DNA from: Mycobacterium sp. URHB0044
Lineage (GTDB): Bacteria > Actinomycetota > Actinomycetes > Mycobacteriales > Mycobacteriaceae
Direction of reading: 5' to 3'
Assembly (NCBI RefSeq): GCF_000620625.1
Contig: NZ_JIAW01000009.1
Span: forward strand, 62,001-126,000
Length of the DNA stretch: 64,000 bases
This document shows, piece by piece, positions 11,073 to 21,677 of the stretch. The translations under genes and the position numbers were made by a program. The first letter of the stretch is position 1. Each line of letters starts with the position of its first letter. The notes under the pieces are model-generated. The model did no database searches. It was not told the origin of the DNA and saw only the letters and a list, made by a program, of their open reading frames with translations.

Positions 11073-11123
11073 ATCGTGTCCCTAGCGTCAACCGGCGGGA
11101 ATCCAGTCAAAGGAGATTACTCA

Positions 11124-12560
<1,437 letters not shown>

Positions 12561-12591
12561 GCCAGCCAACGCGCTGACCAGCACGAGCGAC

Positions 12592-12641
12592 GAAACAACC
12601 CGGTCCCCCATCGCAGCAACGATGGCGGATCGGGTTGTTTC
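12592..12641 (+). terminator. Strong hairpin terminator of glnA1
   Basis: A 22-bp stem with one mismatch and one G-T pair closes a 6-base loop (CAGCAA). The outer arms are GAAACAACCCG and CGGGTTGTTTC and the inner arms CCATCG and CGATGG. It starts 31 bases after the glnA1 stop and is followed by GTCTTTGG, a weak T-tract. It is the strongest terminator-like structure seen in the window. Confidence 0.85.
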
Positions 12642-12775
12642 GTCTTTGGTGGGCTGACACGTTCGCGCCCGAAAACGACGCCGTCACTTGAAAATTGGCC
12701 AAAAATTTCGATATCCCTAAGGGGACGATTTGATCCCCCACAGCGCTCATCCACGCCTTTAGGGAGGCATACCGT

Positions 12776-13690
12776 ATGACCGGCCGGTGGATTGCCCACA
12801 CGTCTTACTCGGACCCTGGGCCGTATCGCGCCCTTCTTCGACAGTTACCCCGCGATCTCACATCCATCTGCCAGGTGGCTCGTAACGTGATCGGCCACTA
12901 CCGGGCTGAACTGCCAGCCCTGGGGCCCGAGCGCCGCGACGAAGTCAACAGTCGCTGGTTACGGCGAATCCTCGACACCGATCAAGTCCGCCACCCAGTC
13001 CCCCTCGACGCCCCCCGCGATCCCGACACCCGAGTGGCGGGCTGTTGTCGTGACCACGCGCTCTTCGTCGTGAGCGTGCTGCGGGAACAAGGAGTCCCGG
13101 CCCGCATCCGAGTCGGCTTCGCCAACTACCTGGAGCCCGGCCATCGTATCGACCACGTCGTTGTCGAATACTGGTCCACTGACCGCTGGGTTCATACCGA
13201 TCCGGAGCTGCCCATCGGGTCAGTGCCGTTCGACCCCAACGATATTCAGATCGGGCCTCACGCGCCGTTCCAATCTGCGGCCCACGCATGGAACATGCTC
13301 CGGCACGACCGCGACGCCGTCGACCGATACCCCATTCCGCGCGGATCGGCATTTACCGTCTCAAGCCTCATCCGGACATACCTTGCCTACGATCTCTGCC
13401 ACCGCTACGGGGACGAGACACTCTTGTGGGACGCTTGGCCCGCTCTGGACGAACTCATCACCAACGACGAGTTGGTCGATACGATCGCCGAGTTGCTCAT
13501 CGCTGCCGAGTCGGGCGAGCAGACAGCCGAACGTGAACTCGTTCAGCACCACCACCGACTTCGTCCCGGCGATATCGTCACGCAGCTATCCCCATACGGG
13601 GACCCACCCAAACCAGTCCACCTCCAACCGGCAGCCTCGCAACGCTCGATTATCCGGACTGGGGTCCGAATAGTAGGGTCTTGGTCATGA
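12776..13690 (+). CDS. Transglutaminase-like cysteine protease-fold protein
   Basis: A 304-residue protein with a transglutaminase-like core. The putative triad is the cysteine of GCCRDHALF near residue 90, the histidine of RIDHVVVEYW near 125 and the aspartate of HTDPELPIG near 141. The ATG is preceded by AGGGAGG at a good distance. Codon use and GC are less extreme than in neighbours, and the upstream 130 bp is AT-rich (GAAAATTGGCCAAAAATTT), which suggests recent arrival between glnA1 and the DoxX gene. No signal peptide is evident. The substrate is unknown. Confidence 0.75.
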   Translation: MTGRWIAHTSYSDPGPYRALLRQLPRDLTSICQVARNVIGHYRAELPALGPERRDEVNSRWLRRILDTDQVRHPVPLDAPRDPDTRVAGCCRDHALFVVSVLREQGVPARIRVGFANYLEPGHRIDHVVVEYWSTDRWVHTDPELPIGSVPFDPNDIQIGPHAPFQSAAHAWNMLRHDRDAVDRYPIPRGSAFTVSSLIRTYLAYDLCHRYGDETLLWDAWPALDELITNDELVDTIAELLIAAESGEQTAERELVQHHHRLRPGDIVTQLSPYGDPPKPVHLQPAASQRSIIRTGVRIVGSWS

Positions 13691-14112
13691 CGAACCTGGA
13701 CGCCCGCCTCACCTCGTTCTCGCCCACGGTGCTGAGCCTGTTCCGCATCGTGTTCGGCCTCATGTACACCGTGCACGCGACGCAGAAGCTATTCGACTGG
13801 CCGATCGCCGCCCCCGGTCCGATTCCTGTTGGCGCGTGGCCCTTTTGGTGGGCCGGTCTGATCGAGCTGATCGCAGGATTACTGATCCTGACGGGGTTCG
13901 TCACGCGGGTCGCGGCGTTCGTGGCATCCGGCGAGATGGCGTTCGCGTACTTCAGCCAACATCAGCCGACGGGATTGTGGCCGATCGAGAACGGCGGAGA
14001 ACTGGCCGTGCTGTACTGCTTCGGCTTCTTCCTGCTGGTGTTCACCGGCGGCGGCGCCTACGCGCTCGACGCCATGCGGGGCGGACGACGGCCTGTGCGG
14101 GCGCGCCGCTAA
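13687..14112 (+). CDS. DoxX-family membrane protein
   Basis: A 141-residue protein with four predicted transmembrane segments and the DoxX pattern: LFRIVFGLMYTVHATQKLF at the N-terminus, then GLIELIAGLLILTGF, and a last segment ending FTGGGAYALD. DoxX proteins take part in membrane redox or thiol-stress functions in mycobacteria, but this member is uncharacterised. The ATG start overlaps the transglutaminase-like stop by 4 bp. Its stop codon shares bases with the convergent F420 gene. Confidence 0.85.
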   Translation: MTNLDARLTSFSPTVLSLFRIVFGLMYTVHATQKLFDWPIAAPGPIPVGAWPFWWAGLIELIAGLLILTGFVTRVAAFVASGEMAFAYFSQHQPTGLWPIENGGELAVLYCFGFFLLVFTGGGAYALDAMRGGRRPVRARR

Positions 14113-14975
14113 CCGTCGAGCGCCAGGTCCTTGCGGAAGCGCTTCATGCCGTCGATCTTCTCGGCGGTAGTGGCCGCGGCTCCGGTGTAGAACATCCACG
14201 GCATGGTCAGGATGTGCGTGATGCCGGCAGCGGCCGCGCGTTCGTAGTCGGGGATCGTCAACGCATCGGTCAGCGGCGTCAGGATCGTGAAATCGTCCAT
14301 GGTCAGGCCATTTTCGGCCCGCAGTTCCCGCAGCCGGGCGGCGGCGGCGATGGCCCTGTCGGTGGTGATCAGGTCGCCGATCCAGCCGTCGTTGCGGGCG
14401 GCGCGGCGTAACGCGATGTCGCTGAGACCCCCGACGTAGATGGGGATGTGCGGCGGCGTGGGCTCCATCTCGAGCCTTGGCGTCTGGTAGAACTCACCGT
14501 CGAATTCGGTCCAGCCCGGTTGCCACAGCGCACGCAACAGTTCCAGCATCTCGTCGGTGCGCTTGCCGCGGCGGTCGAACCGCTGGCCCATCAGCGTGAA
14601 CTCCTCCTCGCACCAGCCGACGCCGATGCCGAGTTCGACGCGACCGTCGGCGAGATACGCTGCGGTGCCGACGGATTTGGCGACCGAGTACGGGTCACGC
14701 ATGCCGGGGATGTACACCGTGGTGACGAAGTGCAGTCGCGTCGTCACCTGCGCGAGCGCGCCGACGAGCACCCACGGATCGGGCCAGTCGGTGAATGGCT
14801 GCCAGCGCCGCTCGCCGTCCTTGGTGTACGGATACGGGGTCGCCAGCTTCTCCAGGTTCACCACGTGGTCGGGAATGCCGAAACCGTCATAGCCGAGATC
14901 GTCTGCAGCCCTGGCCAACTCGACGATCTCGCGGGTCTCCAGGAAGGCCGGGCTGATGTAGAACTTCATCGTCAT
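14109..14975 (-). CDS. LLM-class (luciferase-like) F420-dependent oxidoreductase
   Basis: A 288-residue TIM-barrel enzyme of the TIGR03619 type. The pattern GRVELGIGVGWCEEEF and the C-terminal GITHILTMPW are typical. Members use reduced F420 to act on diverse substrates; this one's substrate is unknown. The start is the ATG at 14975, which overlaps the thioesterase stop as ATGA, and a second ATG lies two codons on. It is the last gene of the glnA2-glnE operon. Confidence 0.85.
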   Translation of the reverse strand: MTMKFYISPAFLETREIVELARAADDLGYDGFGIPDHVVNLEKLATPYPYTKDGERRWQPFTDWPDPWVLVGALAQVTTRLHFVTTVYIPGMRDPYSVAKSVGTAAYLADGRVELGIGVGWCEEEFTLMGQRFDRRGKRTDEMLELLRALWQPGWTEFDGEFYQTPRLEMEPTPPHIPIYVGGLSDIALRRAARNDGWIGDLITTDRAIAAAARLRELRAENGLTMDDFTILTPLTDALTIPDYERAAAAGITHILTMPWMFYTGAAATTAEKIDGMKRFRKDLALDG

Positions 14976-15643
14976 CCGGCGTCCCGCGCCCACGCCGGTC
15001 GGATGAACACACCATCGGCCTCCACGGTGCGGCCGTCCCCGTCACTGAGATATCCGCGCGCGTAGGTCTTGATGCCCTCGGTGCGTTCGATGAACGCCTC
15101 GGCGCGCAGCGGACCCTGCGGCGTACCCCGCAGATAGCGCAGCGTGATGGTGCCGGTGAACAACGGCTTCGTCAAACCGTCACTGGCCGCCTCGCCGAGC
15201 ATGTGGTCGAGCACGAGTGCGCAGATCCCGCCGTGCACCAGCCCGGGCGGGCCTTCGTAGGCCGCCCCCAAGGTGAACTCGGACCAGCATCGGCCCCCCT
15301 CCTCGTGGTGGATCACCATCGGCGGGGCGATCGCATTGCGAAGGCCGACAGCCGGATTGGCCAACGCCAGTGGACGGCCGGTGCCCGCGTGCCGCAGATT
15401 CGACGTGGTACCGCGCCGTTCGCGTTCCAGCGTGTCGGCGATCGCGTCGATGGCGGCGCGGGCGTCGCGGATGGTGTCGTCGTCCACGCCGGTGCGGATA
15501 GCCGCGTCGATCAACCTGCGCATGGACTGGGTCAGAGGCTCGTAGACGTCGCGCAGCCGGTCGTACTCGTCGGCACTGATGACGTCCAAGCCGAAGTCCT
15601 CGTTCAAGCCGCGCCCCTTGTTTGCCTCATCCACCGGCCTCAT
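14972..15643 (-). CDS. PaaI-family hotdog thioesterase
   Basis: A 223-residue protein. The hotdog domain fills about residues 95-215 and has the [17 protein letters not shown] motif, whose HGG-x6-D pattern is typical of acyl-CoA thioesterases. The N-terminal 90 residues are helical and specific to this family. The ATG start overlaps the glnE stop in ATGA (15640-15643), and its own stop overlaps the next gene the same way, so translation is probably coupled along the operon. The acyl substrate is unknown. Confidence 0.8.
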   Translation of the reverse strand: MRPVDEANKGRGLNEDFGLDVISADEYDRLRDVYEPLTQSMRRLIDAAIRTGVDDDTIRDARAAIDAIADTLERERRGTTSNLRHAGTGRPLALANPAVGLRNAIAPPMVIHHEEGGRCWSEFTLGAAYEGPPGLVHGGICALVLDHMLGEAASDGLTKPLFTGTITLRYLRGTPQGPLRAEAFIERTEGIKTYARGYLSDGDGRTVEADGVFIRPAWARDAG

Positions 15644-18606
15644 GCACCGAAGACCTTCCGTACCACTGCCTTTGCCCGACGGGTGACCCGCAGGTAGTTG
15701 TCGAGGAACTCGCCACCGTTGTCGTTGTGCCAGCCGGCGGCCAGGGCCACCGCGTTGAGCTGACGGCCGGGGCCGGGCAGCTGATCGGAGGGCTTGCCGC
15801 GCACCAGGACCAGTGCGTTGCGTGCCCGCGTCGCGGTCAGCCACGCCTGGCGCAACAGGTCGATGTCGCCCTCGGCGATCAGCTCGGCCGCACCGATGGC
15901 GTCGAGGGTCTGCAGCGTCGACGTGCCGCGCAACGCGGGCACCTGGTGCGCGTGGCGCAGTTGGAGCAACTGCACGGTCCACTCGATGTCGGCGAGACCG
16001 CCCCTGCCCAATTTGGTGTGGGTGTTGGGATCCGCACCACGCGGCAACCGCTCGGCTTCGACTCGGGCCTTGATGCGCCGGATCTCCTGCACGGCAGCGG
16101 CCGAAACGCCGCCTGCGGGATAGCGGGTCTTGTCGATCATCAACAGGAAACGCTCGCCGAGCTCGGGATCACCGGCGACCCGGTGCGCCCGCAGCAGGGC
16201 CTGAATCTCCCACGCCTGAGCCCACTGCGCGTAGTAGGACTCATACGACGCCAACGTCCGGACCAGCGGGCCGCTGCGCCCCTCGGGCCGCAGATTGGCG
16301 TCGACCTCGAGCGGTGGGTCCGCACTGGGCGTGCCGAGTCGTGCCCGCACCTGTTCAGCGATGGTCACCGACCACTTCACCGCAACCGATTCCTCGACAC
16401 CGTCGTGCGGCTCGCAAACGAACATCACATCGGCGTCGGAGCCGTAACCCAGTTCGCCGCCACCGAGTCGACCCATGCCGATGACCGCGATGCGCGCAGG
16501 CGGCCCGGATACGGGCGTGTTCGCCCGGATGACCACGTCGAGCGCCGCCTGCAACACCGCCACCCAGACCGAGGTGAGCGCCTTGCACACCGCGGTGACC
16601 TCGAGCATGCCGAGCAGGTCGGCCGACGCGATGCGGGCCAGCTCCCTGCGGCGCAGCGTGCGCGCCGCCATGATGGCGCGCTCGGGATCGGTGTGCCTGC
16701 CTGCCGACGCGATCAGCGCGCGACCCATGCTCTCCGGGTCGACCTCCAACAGCTTCGGCCCCTGTGGTCCGTCGGCGTACTGCTGGATCACCTCGGGCGC
16801 GCGCATCAGCAGGTCGGGCACGAACGCCGACGTGCCCAGCACGCGCATCAGCCGTTTGGCGACCGCGCCCTCGTCGCGCAGCGTGGACAAAAACCAGCGC
16901 TGTTCGCCAAGCGCGTCGCTGAGCCGCCGGTAGGACAGCAGGCCCGCGTCGGGGTCCGGGGTGTCGGACAACCAGTCCAGCAACGTCGGCAGTAGCACTC
17001 GCTGCACGCGCCCGCGCCGTCCGGTGTGGCCGGTCAACGCCGCCAAATGGGTGAGCGCGCTCTGCGGCCCCTCGTAACCCAGTGCGGCGAGCTGACGTTC
17101 GGCGGCCTTGGGCGTCATGGAGGCGGTCAGTTCGGCCGCCGGGCTGCCCACCGATTCGAGCAACGGCTGATAGAAGAGCTTGGCGTGCAGGCGTGACACC
17201 CGCATGCTCTGGCGTTTGAGTTCTTCCCGCAACACGCCGACCGCGTCGTGCTGGCCGTCGGGTCGCATGTGCGCGGCGCGGGCCAGCCATCGCATGGCCT
17301 CTTCGTCGTCGGACTCGGGCAGCATGTGCGTGCGCTTGAGGCGCTGCAGCTGCAGCCGGTGCTCGAGGAGGCGCAGAAACTCGTAGGACGCCGTCAGGTT
17401 GGCGGCATCGTCGCGGCCGACGTAGCCGCCCTCGCCGAGGGCTGCCAACGCGTCGACCGTGGACGCGACGTGCAGCGACTCGTCGTTGCGGCCGTGCACC
17501 AATTGCAGCAGCTGCACGGCGAACTCGACGTCGCGAAGGCCACCGGTGCCGAGTTTCAGTTCGCGATCGCGTACGCCCGCCGGCACCAGTTCCTCGACGC
17601 GGCGGCGCATGGCCTGCACCTCGGAAACGAAGTCCTCGCGCTCGGAGGCGTTCCACACCATTGGGCTCAGCGCTTCCATGTACCGCGCGCCCAGCTCGGG
17701 GTCACCGGCCGCCGGACGCGCCTTCAGCAGCGCTTGGAACTCCCACGTCTTGGCCCACCGCTCGTAATAGGCGATGTGCGATTCGAGGGTCCGAACCAGC
17801 GGGCCCTGCTTGCCCTCGGGGCGCAGCCCCGCATCCAGCTCGAAGAACGTGTCGCCGCCGAACCGCATCATCTCTCCTGCAACGCGGGTGGAGAGGGCGT
17901 CCGCGTGCTCGGCCACCAGGATCACGTCGACGTCGCTGACGTAATTCAGCTCGCGCGCACCGGACTTGCCCATGGCGATCACTGCGAGCCGGGGCGGCGG
18001 CGTGCTTTCGTCGCACACCGTGCGGGTTGCCACGATCAGCGCCGCACCCAGTGCAGCGTCGGCGAGGTCGGCCAGGTGTTCGCCGACCGTCGCGAAGGGC
18101 AACACGGGTTCGTTCTCGACGGTCGGCGCCACGTCGAGGGCCGCCAGCACCAGGAGCCGGTCGCGGTAGAGGGTTCGCAGCGAGGCCTGCACCGACTTTG
18201 CGTCCGTTGCACATTCGGCCACCGCCGCGAAGTCGCGGCGCAATTGGTCGGCCGACGGCAGGGCGACGTTGCCTGCCAGCAGATGCCATGACTGCGGGTG
18301 TGCGATGAGGTGGTCGCCGAGTGCCAGCGACGAGCCCAACACGGCGAACAGCCGACCGCGCAGGGAGCGGTCCTTGACCAGGGCTTGGTTCAGCTCGTCC
18401 CAAGCGCTGCCGAGGGTGTCGGCGAGGCGCACCATCGTGCGCAGCGCGGAGTCGGCGTCCGGCGCGCGCGACAGCGACCACAACAACTCGACGTGGGCGT
18501 CTGTGTGCCAGCCCAACCGGTCCAGGTCCGCGCGGGCGGGGGGTTCGACCAATCCGAGCCTGCCGACGCTTGGCAGCTTGGGTCGCTGCGTCGCGGGCTT
18601 GGCCAT
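15640..18606 (-). CDS. glnE: GlnE, bifunctional glutamine synthetase adenylyltransferase/deadenylase
   Basis: A 988-residue two-headed enzyme that sets glutamine synthetase activity by AMP modification of GlnA1 Y406. The N-terminal nucleotidyltransferase domain (removal activity) has [16 protein letters not shown] near residues 210-226. The C-terminal domain (addition activity) has [18 protein letters not shown] near 708-724. Each is followed by a helical GlnD/PII-type domain. It lies 38 bp after glnA2 and overlaps the next gene by 4 bp. No glnB/glnK or glnD is nearby. Confidence 0.96.
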   Translation of the reverse strand: MAKPATQRPKLPSVGRLGLVEPPARADLDRLGWHTDAHVELLWSLSRAPDADSALRTMVRLADTLGSAWDELNQALVKDRSLRGRLFAVLGSSLALGDHLIAHPQSWHLLAGNVALPSADQLRRDFAAVAECATDAKSVQASLRTLYRDRLLVLAALDVAPTVENEPVLPFATVGEHLADLADAALGAALIVATRTVCDESTPPPRLAVIAMGKSGARELNYVSDVDVILVAEHADALSTRVAGEMMRFGGDTFFELDAGLRPEGKQGPLVRTLESHIAYYERWAKTWEFQALLKARPAAGDPELGARYMEALSPMVWNASEREDFVSEVQAMRRRVEELVPAGVRDRELKLGTGGLRDVEFAVQLLQLVHGRNDESLHVASTVDALAALGEGGYVGRDDAANLTASYEFLRLLEHRLQLQRLKRTHMLPESDDEEAMRWLARAAHMRPDGQHDAVGVLREELKRQSMRVSRLHAKLFYQPLLESVGSPAAELTASMTPKAAERQLAALGYEGPQSALTHLAALTGHTGRRGRVQRVLLPTLLDWLSDTPDPDAGLLSYRRLSDALGEQRWFLSTLRDEGAVAKRLMRVLGTSAFVPDLLMRAPEVIQQYADGPQGPKLLEVDPESMGRALIASAGRHTDPERAIMAARTLRRRELARIASADLLGMLEVTAVCKALTSVWVAVLQAALDVVIRANTPVSGPPARIAVIGMGRLGGGELGYGSDADVMFVCEPHDGVEESVAVKWSVTIAEQVRARLGTPSADPPLEVDANLRPEGRSGPLVRTLASYESYYAQWAQAWEIQALLRAHRVAGDPELGERFLLMIDKTRYPAGGVSAAAVQEIRRIKARVEAERLPRGADPNTHTKLGRGGLADIEWTVQLLQLRHAHQVPALRGTSTLQTLDAIGAAELIAEGDIDLLRQAWLTATRARNALVLVRGKPSDQLPGPGRQLNAVALAAGWHNDNGGEFLDNYLRVTRRAKAVVRKVFGA

Positions 18607-18644
18607 GTCCCCGACGTTATCTCACAGCACTACCCTGCCCGCCG

Positions 18645-19982
18645 TTACAGGGACAGGTAGGTCTTCAGCTCGAACGGCGTGACGTGGCTGCGGTAGTTCT
18701 CCCACTCGGCGCGCTTGTTGCGCAGGAAGAAGTCGAACACGTGCTCCCCCAACGCTTCCGCGACCAGTTCGGAGCTCTCCATCTCGGTCAGCGCCACTCC
18801 GAGGCTGCCGGGCAGCTCGCGGTACCCCATGGCGCGTCGCTCCTCGGGGGTCAGGTTCCAGACGTTGTCCTCGGCCTGAGGGCCGAGCTTGTAGCCCTTC
18901 TCGACGCCGCGCAGCCCGGCGGCCAACAGCACGGAGAAGGCGAGGTACGGGTTGCACGCCGAATCGGGGCTGCGGACCTCGACGCGGCGCGACGACGCCT
19001 TGCGCGGCGTGTACATCGGCACGCGCACCAACGCCGAACGGTTGGCGGCACCCCACGACGCGGCGGTCGGCGCCTCGCCGCCGTGCACCAGCCGCTTGTA
19101 GGAGTTCACCCACTGGTTGGTGACGGCGCTGATCTCGGAGGCGTGTTCGAGGATGCCCGCGATGAACGACTTGCCGACGTCGGACAGCTGCAGCGGATCG
19201 TCGGGGCTGTGGAAGGCGTTGTTCTCGCCCTCGAACAGGCTCATGTGGGTGTGCATCGCCGAGCCGGGGTATTCGGCGAACGGCTTCGGCATGAAGGACG
19301 CCCGCACGCCTTCGGTGAGCGCGACCTCCTTGACCACGTAGCGGAACGTCATGACGTTGTCGGCCATCGACAGCGCGTCGGCGTAGCGGAGGTCGATCTC
19401 CTGCTGCCCCGGCGCACCTTCGTGGTGGCTGAACTCCACCGAGATGCCCATCGACTCCAGCGCGTCGATCGCGTGGCGGCGGAAGTTCGGTGCGGCATCG
19501 TGAATCGTCTGGTCGAAGTAGCCGCCGTTGTCGGCGGGTACCGGCGGCTCGTCGTCGGAGCCCGGCTTGAGAAGGAAGAACTCGATCTCCGGGTGCACGT
19601 AGCAGGAGAATCCGAGGTCACTGGCCTTGGCGAGCTGACGGCGCAGCACGTGCCGCGAGTCGCCCCACGACGGCGAGCCGTCCGGCATGGTGATGTCGCA
19701 AAACATCCGGGCCGAGTGATGCTTGCCCGCGCTCGTCGTCCACGGCAGCACCTGGAATGTGGACGGGTCCGGGCGGGCCACGGTGTCCGATTCCGACACC
19801 CGCGCGAAGCCTTCGATGGACGAGCCGTCGAAGCCGATGCCCTCTTCGAAGGCGCCTTCTAGTTCGGCTGGGGCAATCGCCACGGATTTGAGGTATCCGA
19901 GCACGTCGGTGAACCACAACCGCACGAACCGGATGTCGCGTTCTTCCAGCGTGCGAAGCACGAATTCCTTCTGGCGATCCAT
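18645..19982 (-). CDS. glnA2: GlnA2, glutamine synthetase-like enzyme
   Basis: A 445-residue glutamine synthetase paralogue. It has the grasp domain (IRFVRLWFTDVLG) and catalytic segments EFSHHEGAPGQQEIDL and GSAMHTHMSLFEG. In the region matching the GlnA1 adenylylation loop it reads NLTPEERRAMGYRELPGSL and lacks the KDLYELPP motif, so it may not be controlled by GlnE in the same way. The ATG is 38 bp upstream of glnE, with which it probably forms an operon. The related M. tuberculosis gene is not essential. Confidence 0.93.
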   Translation of the reverse strand: MDRQKEFVLRTLEERDIRFVRLWFTDVLGYLKSVAIAPAELEGAFEEGIGFDGSSIEGFARVSESDTVARPDPSTFQVLPWTTSAGKHHSARMFCDITMPDGSPSWGDSRHVLRRQLAKASDLGFSCYVHPEIEFFLLKPGSDDEPPVPADNGGYFDQTIHDAAPNFRRHAIDALESMGISVEFSHHEGAPGQQEIDLRYADALSMADNVMTFRYVVKEVALTEGVRASFMPKPFAEYPGSAMHTHMSLFEGENNAFHSPDDPLQLSDVGKSFIAGILEHASEISAVTNQWVNSYKRLVHGGEAPTAASWGAANRSALVRVPMYTPRKASSRRVEVRSPDSACNPYLAFSVLLAAGLRGVEKGYKLGPQAEDNVWNLTPEERRAMGYRELPGSLGVALTEMESSELVAEALGEHVFDFFLRNKRAEWENYRSHVTPFELKTYLSL

Positions 19983-20004
19983 GTCCGCAGCGTAGGCACC
20001 GGCT

Positions 20005-20020
20005 GTTAATTCTGTGTTAC
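20005..20020 (-). promoter_or_regulatory. Possible GlnR-like box upstream of glnA2
   Basis: Read on the minus strand the sequence is GTAAC-N6-TTAAC, one base from the GlnR pattern GTnAC-N6-GnAAC. It ends 23 bp before the glnA2 start. There is no clear second site 22 bp away, so this is a weaker candidate than the glnA1 boxes. Confidence 0.35.
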
Positions 20021-20057
20021 GGCGCGGCTGCGTGTCGTGTTCGCCGACGTCGGGGCG

Positions 20058-21587
20058 TCACTGACACTGCAGATTCGGCGGTGGTTGCACCGCGTCGACC
20101 AGGAACGCGACCACGGCCGGGTCGACGCACGGGTCGCCGTGGAACACGACGGTGTGCTGGGTGCCCGCGAAGGTGATCAGGGCGGCGTCCAACTCGCGTG
20201 CCAGCTCGACGCCCGCCAGATACGGCGTGGCCGGATCGCGCGTCGTCGAAACGACCACGACCTTGCCGGGCCCGGGCGAACCGACGTCGTGCGGTACCGA
20301 GGTCGGCGGCACCGGCCACATCGCGCAGGGATCCCGCGGCGCGTATCCGGTGAACTCGCCGTACGCCATGAAGGGAGCCGCCTCCCTGGCCCGGCGGTCG
20401 GCGTCGACCCACGCGGCGGGGTCGGTGGGGTACGGCGCGTCGACGCAGCGAATCCCGATGAACGCGTCCTGCTCGTTGTCGTAGTGGCCGCTCGCGTTGC
20501 GGCGCTGGTAGTCGTCGGCGAGCAGCAACAGGTCACCGGCGTCGGTCCCCCGCTGCAGGCCGAGCAGACCACTGGTCAGGTACTTCCAGTACCGCTGCGT
20601 GTAGAGCGCGTTGACGGTGCCCGTGATCGCATCCTGATAGCTCAGGCCACGCGGATCCGAGGTGCCACCGGGCTGCTGCACCAACGGATCGACGAGCTGG
20701 CGGTAGCGCGCCACGAACTGCGTTGGGTCGGTCCCCAGCGGGCAGTCCGCGGACCGCGCACAGTCCGCGGCGTAGTCGTCGAACGCCATTTGGAACCCGG
20801 CCAGCTGCCGGATGTTCTCGCCGATCGGGTCCGAACTGGGATCGACGGCACCGTCGAGCACCATCGCCCTGACGCGATCGGGATACCGCTCGGCGTAGGT
20901 GGCGCCGAGTTCCGTCCCGTACGAGAAGCCGAGGAAGTTGATCTGGTTCTCCCCCAACGCCGCACGCACCACGTCCATGTCCTGCGCGGTGGACGCCGTC
21001 CCGACGTTGGCGAGGAAGTCGAGGCCGGTCTTGTCGGCACAGCCCTGCGCGAGGTTCGCATACAGCTGCTCGATGCGTGCGACGCCCTCCGGGGTGTAGT
21101 CGGTCATCGGCTCGCGTCGGTAGGCGTCGAATTCGGCGTCGGTGCGACACCGCACCTCCGGCGTCGAGTGGCCGACCCCGCGAGGGTCGAACCCGACGAG
21201 GTCGAAGCGCCTGCCGATGTCCGTGTCGGCGAGGGCAGCGGCCATTCCGGCAACGGTGTCGACGGCCGACGCTCCCGGGCCGCCCGGGTTGACCATCAGG
21301 ACGCCGATCCGATCACCCGTGGCGGGAACCCGGATGACCGCCAGCTGCGCCTGCGCGCCGTCGGGCCTGGCGTAGTCGACCGGCACCGAGACCGTTCCGC
21401 ACTGGGCCGTCGGGATCGCCGCGGGATCCGCGAGGACGTTCGAACAACTGCCCCACTGAGGGGCCAGTCCATATTGCTGGGTGGACTCGCCTTCCGGTGA
21501 CGCCCACGCGGCCGGGCAAATGGCGGCCGACATCATCAGGGTGGCAAGGGGCACCGCTGTCATCCGGCCCACCCGCATGGCGAACAT
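20058..21587 (-). CDS. Secreted alpha/beta-hydrolase, CaeA/Hip1 family (TAP-like), copy 1
   Basis: A 509-residue exported serine hydrolase. A signal peptide (about residues 1-30, ending PAAWAS) is followed by the hydrolase fold with NPGGPGAS oxyanion segment, nucleophile S222 in GFSYGTELG and the C-terminal histidine in GTQHTVVF. The TAP-like C-terminal domain is present. The start is uncertain: ATG codons at 21587 and 21578 both give a signal peptide, and neither has a good ribosome site. It is a tandem paralogue of the gene at 21678-23189. No lipobox cysteine is seen, unlike that copy. Confidence 0.88.
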   Translation of the reverse strand: MFAMRVGRMTAVPLATLMMSAAICPAAWASPEGESTQQYGLAPQWGSCSNVLADPAAIPTAQCGTVSVPVDYARPDGAQAQLAVIRVPATGDRIGVLMVNPGGPGASAVDTVAGMAAALADTDIGRRFDLVGFDPRGVGHSTPEVRCRTDAEFDAYRREPMTDYTPEGVARIEQLYANLAQGCADKTGLDFLANVGTASTAQDMDVVRAALGENQINFLGFSYGTELGATYAERYPDRVRAMVLDGAVDPSSDPIGENIRQLAGFQMAFDDYAADCARSADCPLGTDPTQFVARYRQLVDPLVQQPGGTSDPRGLSYQDAITGTVNALYTQRYWKYLTSGLLGLQRGTDAGDLLLLADDYQRRNASGHYDNEQDAFIGIRCVDAPYPTDPAAWVDADRRAREAAPFMAYGEFTGYAPRDPCAMWPVPPTSVPHDVGSPGPGKVVVVSTTRDPATPYLAGVELARELDAALITFAGTQHTVVFHGDPCVDPAVVAFLVDAVQPPPNLQCQ

Positions 21588-21677
21588 GTTCGCACGCAAC
21601 GCGCTTGCGGTCTGCACCCGAGTCCGGGCAGAGACAACCCAGCAATCAGACGGTGATGCGATGGTGACCTACGGCGG

